The notes under the pieces: generated by a model
Databases searched by the model: none
Told to the model about the DNA's origin: nothing
Seen by the model: the letters and a program-made list of their open reading frames with translations, nothing else
Program-made: the position numbers and the translations under genes
NCBI GenBank assembly: GCA_946699065.1
Contig: CAMPDV010000100.1
Coordinates: 558,001-622,000, forward strand
Length of the DNA: 64,000 nucleotides
From: Loxodes magnus
Lineage: Eukaryota > Ciliophora > Karyorelictea > Loxodida > Loxodidae
Direction of reading: 5' to 3'
Shown here: positions 11,674 through 23,800 of the stretch, one piece after another
Numbering within the stretch: the stretch's first letter is position 1
How the letters are laid out: the number at the start of each line of letters is the position of its first letter

Positions 11674-13953
11674 TCACTCATATGGAGGAAGAGGATTCTC
11701 GTGCAGGTAATATTGACTAGGAATGTTCAAAATAAACTACTTTGCAATCTTTTTCTCATTCAATTTATGTGGCTTCCCTACTTCCAAGTTACCTTTTTCG
11801 TCATACACTTTAATTCATTCCTAATAGCTGCAAAGCTTTTAAAATAGCTTGTTGAAGGATCCACACTAACTTAAAATTTCTAAATCTATTTCTAGCTTTA
11901 GTCTTGCTCTAATAATCTGAATGAGTTTAATTTTATTATCTTAACTCTTGTCTAATTCTACAGGCCAATGCTATTCACTATAAACAGAAATTTAGGAGTT
12001 AGGAAGAACTTTTTATAAAGCCTGGTTTAAAACTACTTCAATCTACTTTTTGTTATGCTTTAGTCTCTTTTTTTCCTTTCTCCATTATAGGAGTATAATC
12101 ACCCAAATACCGACAGCTATTATGGTTTCATTTCTGATTATATTTGATGCAATTAAGGCGAAAAGGAGAATAAAGAATATTAATCTAGTTTTTAAATAAT
12201 CTCTCCACTGAAGAAGAACAAAAAAGGATTCAATAATGTTAATCGATTTCGTTATTTTAGGTACTATTTTAATCATGCTTTGCTTAGCTTACGTAACCTT
12301 CTACTTAAGACCTTCCTTCTTAATCTCTATTTTATTCTACGCATTGTCTTTGAAATGCCAGTTCATAAGAGCGATTTCTTTAGCCTCTTTAATGGAATAA
12401 ATTCTTTTATCATCAGACCAGTAAATCTTCTCGTTCCTTTTGAACAAAAGTTGTTCGAACTTCTAAAATTAAGGATTAGAGTTAACAATTTAATGCTAAC
12501 TTATAAAGATCATAATAATCATTAAGATAAATAGCTGTACGATATATCTAGTGTTAAAGTTGAATACTAGCAACGATGACAAAATTAGAATCAAGATGGT
12601 TAGGAAAGGATATTTGAAGTTAATCAAAAACTTTAAGTTTCTTTTATAGTACTTAAAAAAGGCTATCAATCTCTCTATTCTCTTAATATCTATCTTTAGC
12701 TACTTCCAACTGCTTTCCATTGTCTGCTTTTAGATATCTTATTCATCTTTTTATACAAATGACTAGATGTTCGAGAAATCCGTTATCTTTAATTATAGTT
12801 TAGGAACTGGATCTTTAGATTGTTGGTAGTCATTCTTTTAGTTCTAAAAAAGGAGACTAACAACCTTTTCATCAACGAACTACTGCATTCTTATATAACA
12901 TAAAGGAATTTCAAACTCTTATAAAGTTGATTTTCCATCTACTTCTTCAATTTAAAGAATCAGCTTATCAAATTAGCTAGGTATTGGTAATATGAAGTTC
13001 TCATTCCAGGGTTAATCTGATTTCTTTTTGCTAGTTTTCAAATTTATATCTCCTAACTTAATTTTGACTTGTATAAGCTATAAAATATTTAAATCTGTTA
13101 TTTTCAATATTTCTATCTTGAAACACCCAACACATTTATCTGAATAGTTTTCGTTTTGTACTTGCTACATCAGCTAAAACCAATGGTTTATATTTTAAAC
13201 TGGCTTTATTTAAATTTAGCTACTATAAGGGAACTATACAACTATTAAGGTTTCATTTATCATTTCATAAATAGCTGATTTTACTTACACATAATATGAA
13301 AACTCATTCGCATGCTCAGAAGGATAAAATACGAGTGATTTATTAGTAAGAACTACGTAGAAGGATTCGAACTTTTTATTACATGGCAACTTAACTTCAC
13401 ATTTGCCCTACATAAGTCGTGCAATTTAATTTTTGCCAGCTTACCTTAAGATCGAATCCTCTTCTACAAACTTGTTAAATTCCTAATTTTTTAACAAGCG
13501 CATACTTGATTACTTAGGTATCATCGTATATTATGACTTAGTTGATTCTCCCTAGTGCTTTATTTCAAAGAAATGAACGAATCTATCTTTTATCAATCTA
13601 CCTAATTAGCTTTCAGATTTCTAAATGCCAATATTGATTAAGGCATTTAGGTATTTTTGAAGCTTCTCCTTTCTACTTATTCCTATTACGAAAAATAAAA
13701 CACGCTCGGGAAATTTCGGATAATCACTAACTTTTTCAATTTCCTCACAATCTTTTTTAAGTTACTTGTGAAACGTCTCAAGATCTGATCAGTTCTTATA
13801 AGAGACACTTTAGAGCTGACCAATTTTTATTACAATTTCATAAAACTTTCCTTTAAAACTTTTCTTTCTGATTCCTCTCTATATAATAAACGTTATTTGA
13901 CTTGCTTCAAGAAACATTTCAATGTTTATAATAGGATCTTATCCTTCTTCCAT
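11674..13953 (-). CDS. PX-C2 domain protein with C-terminal membrane hairpins (MCTP/sorting-nexin-like)
   Basis: A 759-aa intronless ORF; 2280 nt from ATG 13953 to TGA 11674. Residues about 10-110 read as a PX phosphoinositide-binding domain (KFYEIVIKI, WSDLETFHKQL, PKFPERVLFF). A region with FESFYVVLTNKSLVFYP follows, resembling a PH-like strand. A C2 domain comes next (FKIEILKITDLN, VKIKLGDINLKTS, WNENFILPI, ILQIEEVDG). It lacks the usual cluster of Asp residues, so Ca2+ binding is doubtful. Two pairs of membrane segments near residues 450-490 and 590-625 lie in a basic, RxxF-rich setting, like the C-terminal anchor of MCTP/phosphoribosyltransferase-C proteins. The product probably tethers or shapes membranes. 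Opposite-strand ORFs at 12280-12525 and around 11635 are shadows. Confidence 0.8.
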
Positions 13954-14324
13954 TATAATTTTTAAAGTTAGATTAAATAAAAATATGATGTGAATTCAAT
14001 TAAATAATTAATTAATCTTGCTATCAACTTTTATAGCTTTGTCTTTTATCAATTATTCTTGCATTTTAATTAAATCTACCTAATTAGAGAGATACACTTG
14101 TTTAATTATAAATTTAACTTTATATCTTTCTTTATTTTTTGCTCTTTAAGAAGTGTTAAATATCTACTCTATTACATTATGCTTACTTAATGTATTTTTT
14201 AAGATTGATATTTATAAATGATTTCTAATTAGTCTAAAGACTTTTTTTGATGTTAATTGATAGAATATTTTTAAATCAAATAGCAGTTAATATTTCACAA
14301 AATTAATGTAAATATAACTTCGCC
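13954..14324. other. Intergenic region between the cyclase stop and the PX-C2 start
   Basis: About 370 AT-rich bases holding the 3' end of the cyclase transcript and the PX-C2 promoter. No motif recognised. Confidence 0.5.
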
Positions 14325-17300
14325 TCACTTTTCAGTCAAAACCCTATAACCTTTCCAGTCTTTTGGAGCTTCGTTTTAGGATTCTTAAATTACTTCTAAG
14401 AGAGTTCTACTTGGACCATCTTCTCCATTGTATCTACATTTCAAGGTTTCTTAAAAGATTTTTTTTGCTTCTAGCCAGTTTCCAGAAATATATCGTTCGA
14501 ATCCAGTAGCAAACCTTTTTAAAAGTTTCCTTTGTATAAATCTTCGCATTTATAAAATATCTTAGTCCTGATAAATTATTTAGCTAACTGGAGTTTACTA
14601 CTCTTAGTCAAAAGAAGCCTTTCTAAGGCCTTCTCTGCTTATTTTTTAAACAATTTTCTTTTTCTTTCTCATTTCTTTAGTATCCTAATTAACACTTTCC
14701 CTTTAGTCAATTTCTAAATGATCAAAATCTACATCAAAAGTAAACAAATCAAGTGGCTAATTACTTCCTTTTACGGTTACTCTATCAATTTATCGTAGTT
14801 CGTATCTAATATCTTTGCTGAAAATCGAAACTATTTGTCCTGATAGCAAAAGTGGTACTCCAAACTGCTTAGTAGCTGCTTCTAGTCTTGATGCCATATT
14901 TACATTTGGAGAGAGGTATGAAGCATCTATTTTAAATTCACTTCCTATAGCTCCCTATAAATCATTTAAATCTTACTTCTATTGACCATCCATAGTGTAA
15001 TCCAAATCCCATTCTTACTTTATAGTCCCCAAGTCTCTCTCTAAGTTTCTCATTTTATCGATACTAAATTTAAAGAATTACTTTCAATAATTTTGGACTT
15101 CGATTAGTTTTAGAGATTATCTTAAGAAAGCTAATTAAAGCCATGTCTGCAATCTAATTAACCTCATGACATATTTTCAGTTTTACTTCAACAAAACCTT
15201 CTTGATTTTTTTATGTTTCAATAGCTTCTTCAGGAAACTTCCATACTAGCAGAAAAGCATCTCCTATATTTTTATTAGCACTACCTGAAAATAAATCTAC
15301 TAATGAGTGTACAATTTCTGCTATTTCGTTAACAAAAACCATTACTCCTTCTTGCAAAACTTCAGTAGCATCTGTAAAATTTCTAATATCACAAAATCCG
15401 AAAATAGCTTGAGTTTTTTTACCTGGAATCATTGGGTTTACTTCTCCATTTCCTGAACTCATATTTTGAGCAATGACTTCACTACCCGCTTCTCCAAATC
15501 CCAAAGCAAGAAGAGCTCCTATTTATATAATAGTTTTTTCAAGGAATTCAGTTTCCATGGGCTATTCCTTCTTTTTTTCTTTCTTTTTTGAATCTTTATT
15601 TTCTTTAAAATACAATTACTTATTATATTCCTCTTCTTCCTCTTCTTAAGCGGCCTTTAAAGGATTCTTCGATATCTTTGTGACCTTTTAGATCATATTT
15701 TCAATAGGCCCTAGAATAATATCATTTGTGTCTTTAGAAAATAGTATACTTCCTGCGGCTAGGACTATGCAAATAAAAGTAGTTCTGATGATTGACAAAA
15801 TAGCCTGTAACTTAGTATCTTCTCTTAGATCAATAACGGCCATTGAATTATAATTATAATCCTAGTTATTAGACAAAAATACATATTCAATTTCATTTGT
15901 TCTAAGGTCTAGGTAATCAGTATCTGATTCATACGGATTTAATATCCCAGCATAAACATTATCTAACTACAAATATAGAAGCTTATTTCTATCGTTTTTA
16001 TGCAAATCTATATAAGATTAATAAGCGTAAGTTAAGCTTTTTCATTCCTTTTACTGAACAAATCAATCCATTACTTCAAGCCCATACTTATAGCTGTTAT
16101 TATCTTACACGTAAGTACCACTTTCAAATAATGATAGCCCAAACATCATAGCAAGTACCAAAATTATTACTCTTTTTGTTGTTAACTCAGACAATTTTTT
16201 ACCTACTTTTGATTCATCTGGGATTTCAAATTCTTCCTTATTTTCTTCTTACTGCTGTGTAAATTATTTAAGCAAAGTAGCAGATTGAATGCTAGTAATG
16301 GGTTCAGGCTGATAAGTTTGACGAAATTTTTCATTCTCTATCTCTATTCGTGGAATTTACTCTTGCTATTACTTCTAATCTTCTGAACGATTATATCTCT
16401 TAGAATCATGAGATTCAGATTCTTCCTGAATATCATTTTTATTTTATTCCAGTAAACGTTCATTGTTGCCTTCTGTTTCCTTTTATCTAAACTCTTCTAG
16501 TTAAACAAATTCACCTCGATTAGGCTATATAAACAATTACCTATATTTTAGGAAGACGAATTTCCTTCATTTTTTCTTTTTAAGCTTCTTCTGCTAGATT
16601 AATTGGATTAATAATTGAGGAGCGTTCAGAGTTTATTTCTGTTTTATTAGCATGATTTGATAAACCAGATACTCGATTAGATTTTCTTCTCTAAGCTAGA
16701 ATAACCTTTTAGTTTTCAATAGGAGGTTCCCCATAGATAGAACTTTATTTCCTCTTCTATTACTACAAAATATTAACAGGCATCATATTTTCATCTTAAG
16801 CTATTTATTCCTTTAAAGCTTACTAAGAAAGCTTGTATAGCTTAACAATTCTAATCAAACGAATTAGTCTAATTATTCTAATAACTCTTCCTGCTCGTGT
16901 TCCAGCTCTACTTGCCCTTCCTGCTCTTGCTATTTAAGTAGACTATGCAGCACTATTTGAAGTTCCTGTATTTTAGATCAAGGGGTCTCATATCCATCCT
17001 ATGTCTGGAATTAAAGAAAAGGTAGACATCAAATCTAGCCAGAAGAAAAAGCCTAGTCAGTACTATTCTTTGCAGAAGCAGGAAGCAATTATCTCAAAAG
17101 AAAAGAAAAGTAGGCAAATTATGCTTAAAATATAAAACACTGGATCAGCAGGCTACTTTTATTTAAACTTACCTTATTTGTTGAAGCTAAACGAATATCA
17201 TCTCCAAACAGAGCATAGATAGTTAAAATAGTCATTCAAGTGGTAAAAGACCAATGTTAAATTATACATTTGAGGCATTTTCTCCAAATTGGATCTTTCT

Positions 17301-17682
17301 TTGTGGGCTGAGAACTAGAACCACTGGAATCAGATAAAGAAGAATCATCTTTAGATTGCGATCTTTTACTGTTCTATTAAATTTAGAATTCCTCAATCTT
17401 TTATAGTTTTGGAGAGTTTTGAGAAAGCAATAATTTTTCTTCGTTTTAAATAGTAGTCCTTTATTCAGGTATCTATATAGTCTTTATGTTAATTTCATTA
17501 TAAACTTTTTCTTGGCTTTCAGGAGAACTTTAACTATCAAGTGTTTACTGTCTTCTACCAAAATTCTCTTTAACAGACTACTAGCTTTTATCTTTATCCC
17601 CTTCAGATATCTTTTATATCTGAGAGAATGTTTTCTTTTTTTCGACAACTAGATTTTCCGAGGATTACACAGGAAATTACAT
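14325..17682 (-). CDS. Voltage-sensor/ion-channel-like domain fused to a class III adenylyl/guanylyl cyclase
   Basis: A 1100-aa product from four exons of 170, 205, 516 and 210 codons, all introns in phase 0. After a Gln/Ser-rich N-terminus come S1 (about 143-165, HWSFTTWMTILTIYALF), S2 (176-197), S3 (205-222, with Asp211) and an exceptionally long S4: Arg/Lys at about every third position from R247 to K278 (RAGRVIRIIRLIRLIRIVK). A Gln-rich linker, a membrane segment (about 485-505), a roughly 105-residue non-cytosolic part and another segment (about 612-632) lead to the catalytic domain: metal-binding Asp754 (GFCDIRNFTDATEV) and Asp797 (NIGDAFLLVWKF), then SPNVNMASRLEAA. Ion channel/adenylyl cyclase fusions are known from Paramecium, Tetrahymena and Plasmodium. 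Membrane potential probably controls cAMP, hence ciliary beating. ATP versus GTP choice is not settled. TGA serves as Trp and as the stop. Confidence 0.93.
14955..14976 (-). other. 22-nt intron in the cyclase gene
   Basis: GTAAGATT...TTTATAG, phase 0, between GWSIE and GAIGSEFKID. It contains an in-frame TGA that would otherwise break the conserved catalytic core. Confidence 0.9.
16525..16540 (-). other. 16-nt intron in the cyclase gene
   Basis: GTAATTGTTTATATAG, phase 0, between RLPKIQ and PNRGEFV. The shortest intron seen in this window. Confidence 0.8.
17156..17172 (-). other. 17-nt intron in the cyclase gene
   Basis: GTAAGTTTAAATAAAAG, phase 0, between the S1 and S2 segments. Splicing gives LASTNK|QPADPVFYIL. 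Confidence 0.85.
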
Positions 17683-18595
17683 TTATGCTAATGTTTAAAC
17701 AAATAATATTTAAGTGAAAAATTTACTTTATGGTTGAGATTAAAGTTTTAATATGGTATTACTATGATTAACAGTTACTTTTTAAATGTGATGCTTTCTC
17801 AAAATAAAGCTTTACTATTGGCTGAAATTAATATGTAGCTCCATCCCTCAAAATAATATATTTTAATTACATTTATTATGAAAAATCATTTTATACCTAT
17901 ACCTTTACTTTTAGCCTCTAATATTACTCACCTAACTACTGTTTCATTATTTAAGTCATGTGTTGGCAAAGCTACCTGTTGTGTTAATTTAACTAGTTTT
18001 CTTATTGAAAAATGAGTTAAATATTATGACTATTTTCTTTACTAACGTTAAACTGTTTTTTAATTTTTCTAGTAAAGATATAAAAGTAGATATATAAGAA
18101 TTAGGATTTAATAAAGTGATATAATAAGTTAATCTATTATAAGCTAAATATTTAAGCTTTATCTCCTTAACCTGCTAAATTACTTATCTATTGCTTAATC
18201 TATTTATAGGGTTATTCCTTTATCTATTTTTGGACTTTTAGCTCTGATTTTTCTATCACTTATTTGTGTCTTGAATAAATCCTCATCAATAATATGTCAT
18301 CATAGCTATAAAAATATCAGTTTAAAGCTTTCAATGTTCTATTGATATACTTTGCTTAAAAGACAAGAAAAAAGGAAATAAGCTTTAGCTTTAGCTTTGG
18401 TGTTAGCTTTATTACATATTAATTATACCTAAGATATGCTATTTTTCTTAATCTTTGCTTCCAAATATTTACTATTAATAATTTTAAGCTTCCTTGCTAT
18501 AAAGATATGGGTTATTTAATCAGTTTTATAGGGTTTTTAAAGGAAGATATTGAGAATAAGCAAGTTAGTTATAAATAATTTCAATTAAGTATCTT
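17683..18595. other. Intergenic region with a short AGCTTT tandem repeat
   Basis: About 900 AT-rich bases between the cyclase start and the Siva-like stop. At 18381-18410 AGCTTT is repeated four times with one interruption. Nothing else recognised. Confidence 0.55.
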
Positions 18596-19000
18596 TCACT
18601 TTCCCATATTTTATACACTACATTGCTGGCACTTCTTTATCGTAAAAGCTTTATCATAAATAGTCTAAACACAGAGTTAGCATATTTCTTTCTAGCACAG
18701 CTCACAGCATTCTTTACACTTTTAGCAAATATATTGGCTACATTCGCTACACTAGATAGTGGTTATATCTTAAATAGCTTCTTTGCTTTAATATTGCTTA
18801 TGTCTTAGAATGTATTTGTCCTAACAAAAATAACAAGGCTTTCCTAAAATTGTAGGTTTGCATACTTAGCTTTGTCCTTTGAAAGCAGCTTTGAATTTAT
18901 CATACGCAGTGGCTATTTCTGTAACTCTAGATTTTTATACTTAAGAAGCAAAAGTCTAATTTTAATAATTACTCATGCGCGGTTTAGGAAGGAATTCCAT
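18596..19000 (-). CDS. Siva-like cysteine-rich zinc-binding protein
   Basis: A 134-aa intronless ORF, ATG 19000 to TGA 18596-18598. The C-terminal half is a dense cysteine array, GKPCYFC...CSECSQYICQKCKECCELC...ICQLCV...YDKAF...KKCQQC. This matches the order and spacing of the C-terminal zinc-binding region of apoptosis-regulatory protein Siva (CxxC...CxxCxxxxCxxC...CxxC...YEKxxCxxC). A basic N-terminal segment includes YDKFKAAFKGQ. Animal Siva binds TNF-receptor family tails and other partners. In protists the role is unknown, so the name is by structure only. The plus-strand ORF at 18623-18808 is its shadow. Alternative: another small treble-clef zinc protein. Confidence 0.7.
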
Positions 19001-19938
19001 TATAACTTTAGAAGAGTTAAACTAATTTAAATTGAAAATAGGCAGCATAATAACTTACAAAGATTACAAAATCGATTCTAGACTAAAAAAATTAGAAAAC
19101 AATTAAGCAATATATTATAAAATATAGCTCTACTTAACACTCGTTCTATTACTTATTGTTATAAAATAAGCTTTTTATTATAATTTTAATCAGTTATGTA
19201 GCTTAAGATCTTGCTTGTCAGTATATCTTATTTAAGTGATATCTTATTATCGAGTTATTTATGTAATATATTATTTAGTTTTTAGCTGAAATTGATGGTT
19301 TATTTGAGGATGAGAATATTATTAAAAGAATATTAAGTAATGCTAATTCTTTGTATAGTTTAAAGTTACTATGTAGATAGAAAATCTAATTTTGATGACT
19401 ACTCTGGTGTGAATACGCTTAAGGAACTTTCAGAAAACTAGATTCGCTTGACAGAAATTCGCCAAAAGCAAATAATTGAGAAAAACTATTTTAATAGCTT
19501 ACCTTTAGTATTAAGCTAATAACTGTCAAGATCATACATATGTGCTTTACATTATCTTCTATTCCTTCATTTTTACCATTGCTAAAAATCCAAAACTACA
19601 AATAAAAATTTTACACTAATGTATAAATTTATTCATATTAAATCATGAGCTATTAGTACTAAGCATCCTAAAATTAGTTGTCTTGATATATGCTAGGTAA
19701 AGGTATCTGTTATGTATAAATAATATATCCATATAGCAAAAGTTAGATTTGGAAAATCAGGTCTTCTAAACATGCTAAGACAGGTTAATGCTATGTAAAG
19801 AATTGTGATATAATATAAAATGATTCCTCAATGATAGCTTTATCTATTTGATAATAAATATATAAAATCATCCAGCTTTTCTGCGTAGTAATGTTCTTGT
19901 GAGATAAGATCTAAATTGGATTTTATTGAAATGCTTGT
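19001..19938. other. Intergenic region downstream of the C2 gene
   Basis: About 940 AT-rich bases. The unspliced C2-gene frame stays open into this region, but its composition is not gene-like. No other feature recognised. Confidence 0.5.
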
Positions 19939-20861
19939 TCATTCTGCTTCAAAAAAAACTTATAACTATTATAAAATTTTATCTCTTTCCATTGCTTTTT
20001 ATTTTATTTCATTTTCTTGTACTTAAATTACAGCTTCATAATATATAGATAGAGATCAAAACCACTGAAGCACCAAATGAATTTTCCCTTTGTTAAGTTC
20101 ACCTTACTCTCCTCTCTTCTCAAATCAAATCATTAATCATGTCTTTTTTGATCATTTAAAAGTTTCAAAGGAATAATAACCTAACCTATAATTTGGTCTT
20201 AGTCCATGATATCTTTATTGAGTACTAAAAATTAAATTTTGCTATTGTCTTCATCTATTTCAAATTAGAAATGCTCATTTCAATGAGGATTTTCAGTTTA
20301 AAACTAAATTGCTGTTTCAACTATTTAATTTTCACATTTTCCTACGACATAAGGATTGCAAGTTTAGTCTTTATTCATTTAAATTAAACCTCTGCACTCT
20401 ATTATACTCACGTTTAATTTTGAGCCTATCATTATATTATGCTAATTCGTTTTTTATTTTAATCGTTATTCTACTAATTTTCTTTTATACTCAATATATT
20501 TTTATTCCATATTCGCTATATTTTCTTCAAGTTCTGCCAATTTTCGTTTCAACTCTAACTAATTCTATGCAAAAGCGACATTAAACTCATCAATTTAAAC
20601 TACTTCCTTTTTTTCTATTTATTGTGCTTGAAGAACCTACTCCAACTTCAAAGTATCTAAATTTTGTTCATTCATATCGATGATAGGTTTATGGCAGTTC
20701 TCAACAACCTGTTTCATGTCGCTTGGAAAATTTTCTTCTTTCAACTCAGTCTTGGTTTATTAAGTTCTCTCAATAGTATCTGAAAACTAGTCAGATTTAA
20801 TTGTGTTTTCGTTAATAAAAACTTATCCTGAAGATTCTGGACTTAGTTGCTAGTTCAACAT
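19939..20861 (-). CDS. Coiled-coil plus C2 domain protein
   Basis: A 296-aa product after removal of one 32-nt intron (20034-20065). A Gln/Ser/Thr-rich N-terminus is followed by a charged coiled coil (about residues 95-140, QLELKRKLAELEENIANMEQ). A C2 domain spans about 145-255: KLNVSIIECRGL, CNPYVVGKC, TENPHWNEHFQFEI, QFLVLNKDIMDQDQIIGQV, then WFDLR and GKFIW. The first loop has NKDQTCNPY and the third DIMDQDQ, so some but not all Ca2+-coordinating Asp are present. NPHWNEHF uses TGA for the near-invariant Trp. C2 domains bind phospholipids, often with Ca2+, so the protein is likely a peripheral membrane adaptor. Splicing adds a short charged helix and a TGA at 19939-19941. The ORF at 20309-20584 on plus is a shadow. 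Confidence 0.8.
20034..20065 (-). other. 32-nt intron in the C2 gene (predicted)
   Basis: GTGGTT...ATGAAG. The only short GT..AG removal I found that reaches a nearby TGA; the downstream exon reads as a charged helix (VQENEIKQKAMERDKILQQ). The donor GTGG is weaker than the GTAA of the other introns, so the boundary could be off. Confidence 0.55.
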
Positions 20862-23800
20862 TTTTAAAAATGATTACTTAATAACCTTCTAATATTAATA
20901 TCTTATTATCAAATTATTTAAAAATAAAAAATAGAAGAATTATTTAAATTGGAATGGCATTTCATTACAAATCAGTTTGTCAATTTTGTAATAAACTTCT
21001 ACTTAAAGAAATCGAAAAATAATGAGAAGAAAAATAAATAATATAGTATAATTCAATTTACCTATTGTATACTCTAATCAAGCTATTCCTATATTTTATT
21101 TTTGATACTTCTATCATCTTAATTCACTAGTATCTAACCATTACAACAAAATTACTTTTAATTTTATAGGACTTTTCAGATCCTTTTAAAGCTTTTATTT
21201 AATGAAAATTCTATTTATTAATGAATTTTGAAGACTGACCCTATAGAGAATCTATATTTCTAAAGGCATATGTAATTAAGATTTTACTTATGAAATATTT
21301 TCTCTACTAACTACTAGGTTAGTTAAAAACGAGTATAGTATATCTCAATATACATTAATAATAATCAATACTTTAGAGATTCCCTTAGAAAGAAGAAATT
21401 TATTTAATACCTTCGAAATAAATCTTAGCTCAGCATTGATATTTTTAAACAGTTGAGGAAATATTCAATTGTAAGATCGCTTTATAATGTAAAAAGGTTT
21501 TTTTAATGCTTAAAGAATAAAATTAATGTAATATATATTAGAAGAAATCTCCATAATTTTACTATCGAAAGATGCTTATTTTCATATTCATGTTTCATTT
21601 ACCTATTTTCAATCTTCAACAATGCTTTAATATTAATTTAGCCTATTTAAATTACATCCTACTTTGACATTTATGTCATCAAGAAATTTTAAATACTTAT
21701 ATATTTACCTTTGGAAGCTAGAATTTAAGTAACTTCTTTGAGATATCAACTTAAATAATGTATAAAGTAGCTATAATTCCCTTTAATTTAAAGTTGACTA
21801 CTTAATATTTTTAAATAATTATAAAAGTAGCCTAAAAATAATCATTCCAGAATAGCATAAAAGCTATTTCTTTTAGCTATGCAAATCAGTTATTTAAGTA
21901 ACTAAGAGTTTAAAATTATAGATGCATTAAATTAAATCTTTTACTCTTATAATACGAAAGACGAATTTTTAAATATTATGCTTAGTTTAGCTTTAAGTAT
22001 ACTTAATTTGTATATAAACAGTATAGAAATATTAAAGAAGCTTCTTTTTTAGTAGTATCTAAGAGAAGAAAAATTTAAAGTATTGTTTGCTAATTATCAT
22101 AAATTAAGCTAAAAGCGAAAAAAGGGATAATGAATGCTAAATAATAGTAAAGCTAATAAATTTAGTATTCTTTGTAGAAGTTCTGAATTATATAAGCATA
22201 AGTACTATAACTTTTTAAAGCCTACTTAATAATTATATATTTATGATGTTTTATCTTATTTATCTAGATTTATTTCTTATATCAGCTTACTTTTTATTTA
22301 CTTTTAGCTGAAATTTCAATGTAAAACTGTTCAAACAATAATAGTAAACTGAAAGTATTTCAGCTTATTGTTTTATTGTTATATGAGCATAAAATATGAT
22401 AATTTATGCTAAAACCACTAGCTTATTTCTTTTACTTGGAGAAAAAATAGAAACATATGGAAATAGTTATTTATTTTAAAAGGTATGAAAAGTGATAAAT
22501 TAATATACTTATAAATAAAAATCATCAATTAGATTTAAATTTGGATTTAGTAGAAGTTATGATTTTTATAAAATAAATCCTAGATGTTTTTTAACATGCT
22601 AAATACAATAATTTGCATGTATCCACCAAAATAATAAATTTAGTATTTAATTGTTATTTTAAAATCATTAAAAATCCTTCTATCTTTATTATAAAAAGGC
22701 TTCAAAATTAAGATATCAAATGCTATATGTATAGATATTAGCACTTGAATGCTAAAACATTGTATAGAAATAATAAGATAAATAGCAGTGAAGTAGATTC
22801 AATCTCAAATTGCTCGATTGATGATGATTATAAAGTATCTAAAGTATCTATTTAGCTTAACTTTAGTTATGTATAAAAGAAGAATTTAAATAGATCGAGT
22901 TTATCACTATTTTTTAACAAAATTATTAGGTTTATAACCAATTAGGAAATAAACTACTATGGAAAAACCATAGGGAGTTAGTTGTACTATATAACTATAT
23001 TAACTACTTAATAGATAACTATTTTAATAATCTTTACAAGCTTTTATATACGAAATTAGTTTAATTATTCAAAAGAATGATATACCTACAATAGTTTGTA
23101 TAGCTTGGGAAGGGAGATTTTTAGTAATAAAGTTTAAAGCAAATTCATTATACAACTAGTAATAAGAATTTTAATCTTTAGGTATAAAAATAGTTTATGA
23201 TAATTTAGACTTACATAATTTTGAAAAAGTAGCTATGATTAGGAAAATTCCCTTCTTATTCACCTGTAGAAAAAAAGAAGGCGTTTAGGCTTTAATTTTC
23301 AGAAGCATTTTAGAAATATTCTATTTATCCCCTTATAAGGAAATTTTAAGTTTGATTTAAATTTTAAAATGATTTAATTTAAAATTTAATTGTTTGTTTT
23401 ACTTATAACTTATTGAATTTGATATTTAACTTTATGAGAAAGTTAGAGAAGCTAGCAAAAAAAATATTAATTCAAGTCTTTTAAAACTTCTTAATGAAGA
23501 ACTCTAATGTACAAATATATCAAAAAATTCACTATTCACCCTTAAAAATCTTTTGGTAGGTTAAAATTTAAGAGAGTTGGTATAGATTAAAGTACCTTAT
23601 ACTATATGGAGAAAAATTATAATTGGGCAGCCTTATACTTAACTCTATTTTGATGGAAATTAAATTACTTTCCATAAAAACAGTATAATCAGTTATAATT
23701 CTATAAGATATCACATAGAAATTTCAAGCCTGAAACTAAAAAATATTTATTCTTGGATAATTTTTATTTCTAGGTCACTTAAGTTCAAAATATTACATTA

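Noticed and set aside
12280-12525. Plus-strand ORF and a long plus-strand hydrophobic frame over 12.2-14.0 kb
   Set aside because: The minus strand carries PX, C2 and membrane anchor motifs in one uninterrupted frame; the plus frame is its antisense shadow.
13354-14520. GTTCGAATCC blocks on the minus strand (tRNA B-box-like)
   Set aside because: Both lie inside conserved coding sequence of the PX-C2 and cyclase genes and no cloverleaf surrounds them.
18623-18808. Hydrophobic plus-strand ORF
   Set aside because: Antisense of the cysteine-rich Siva-like gene.
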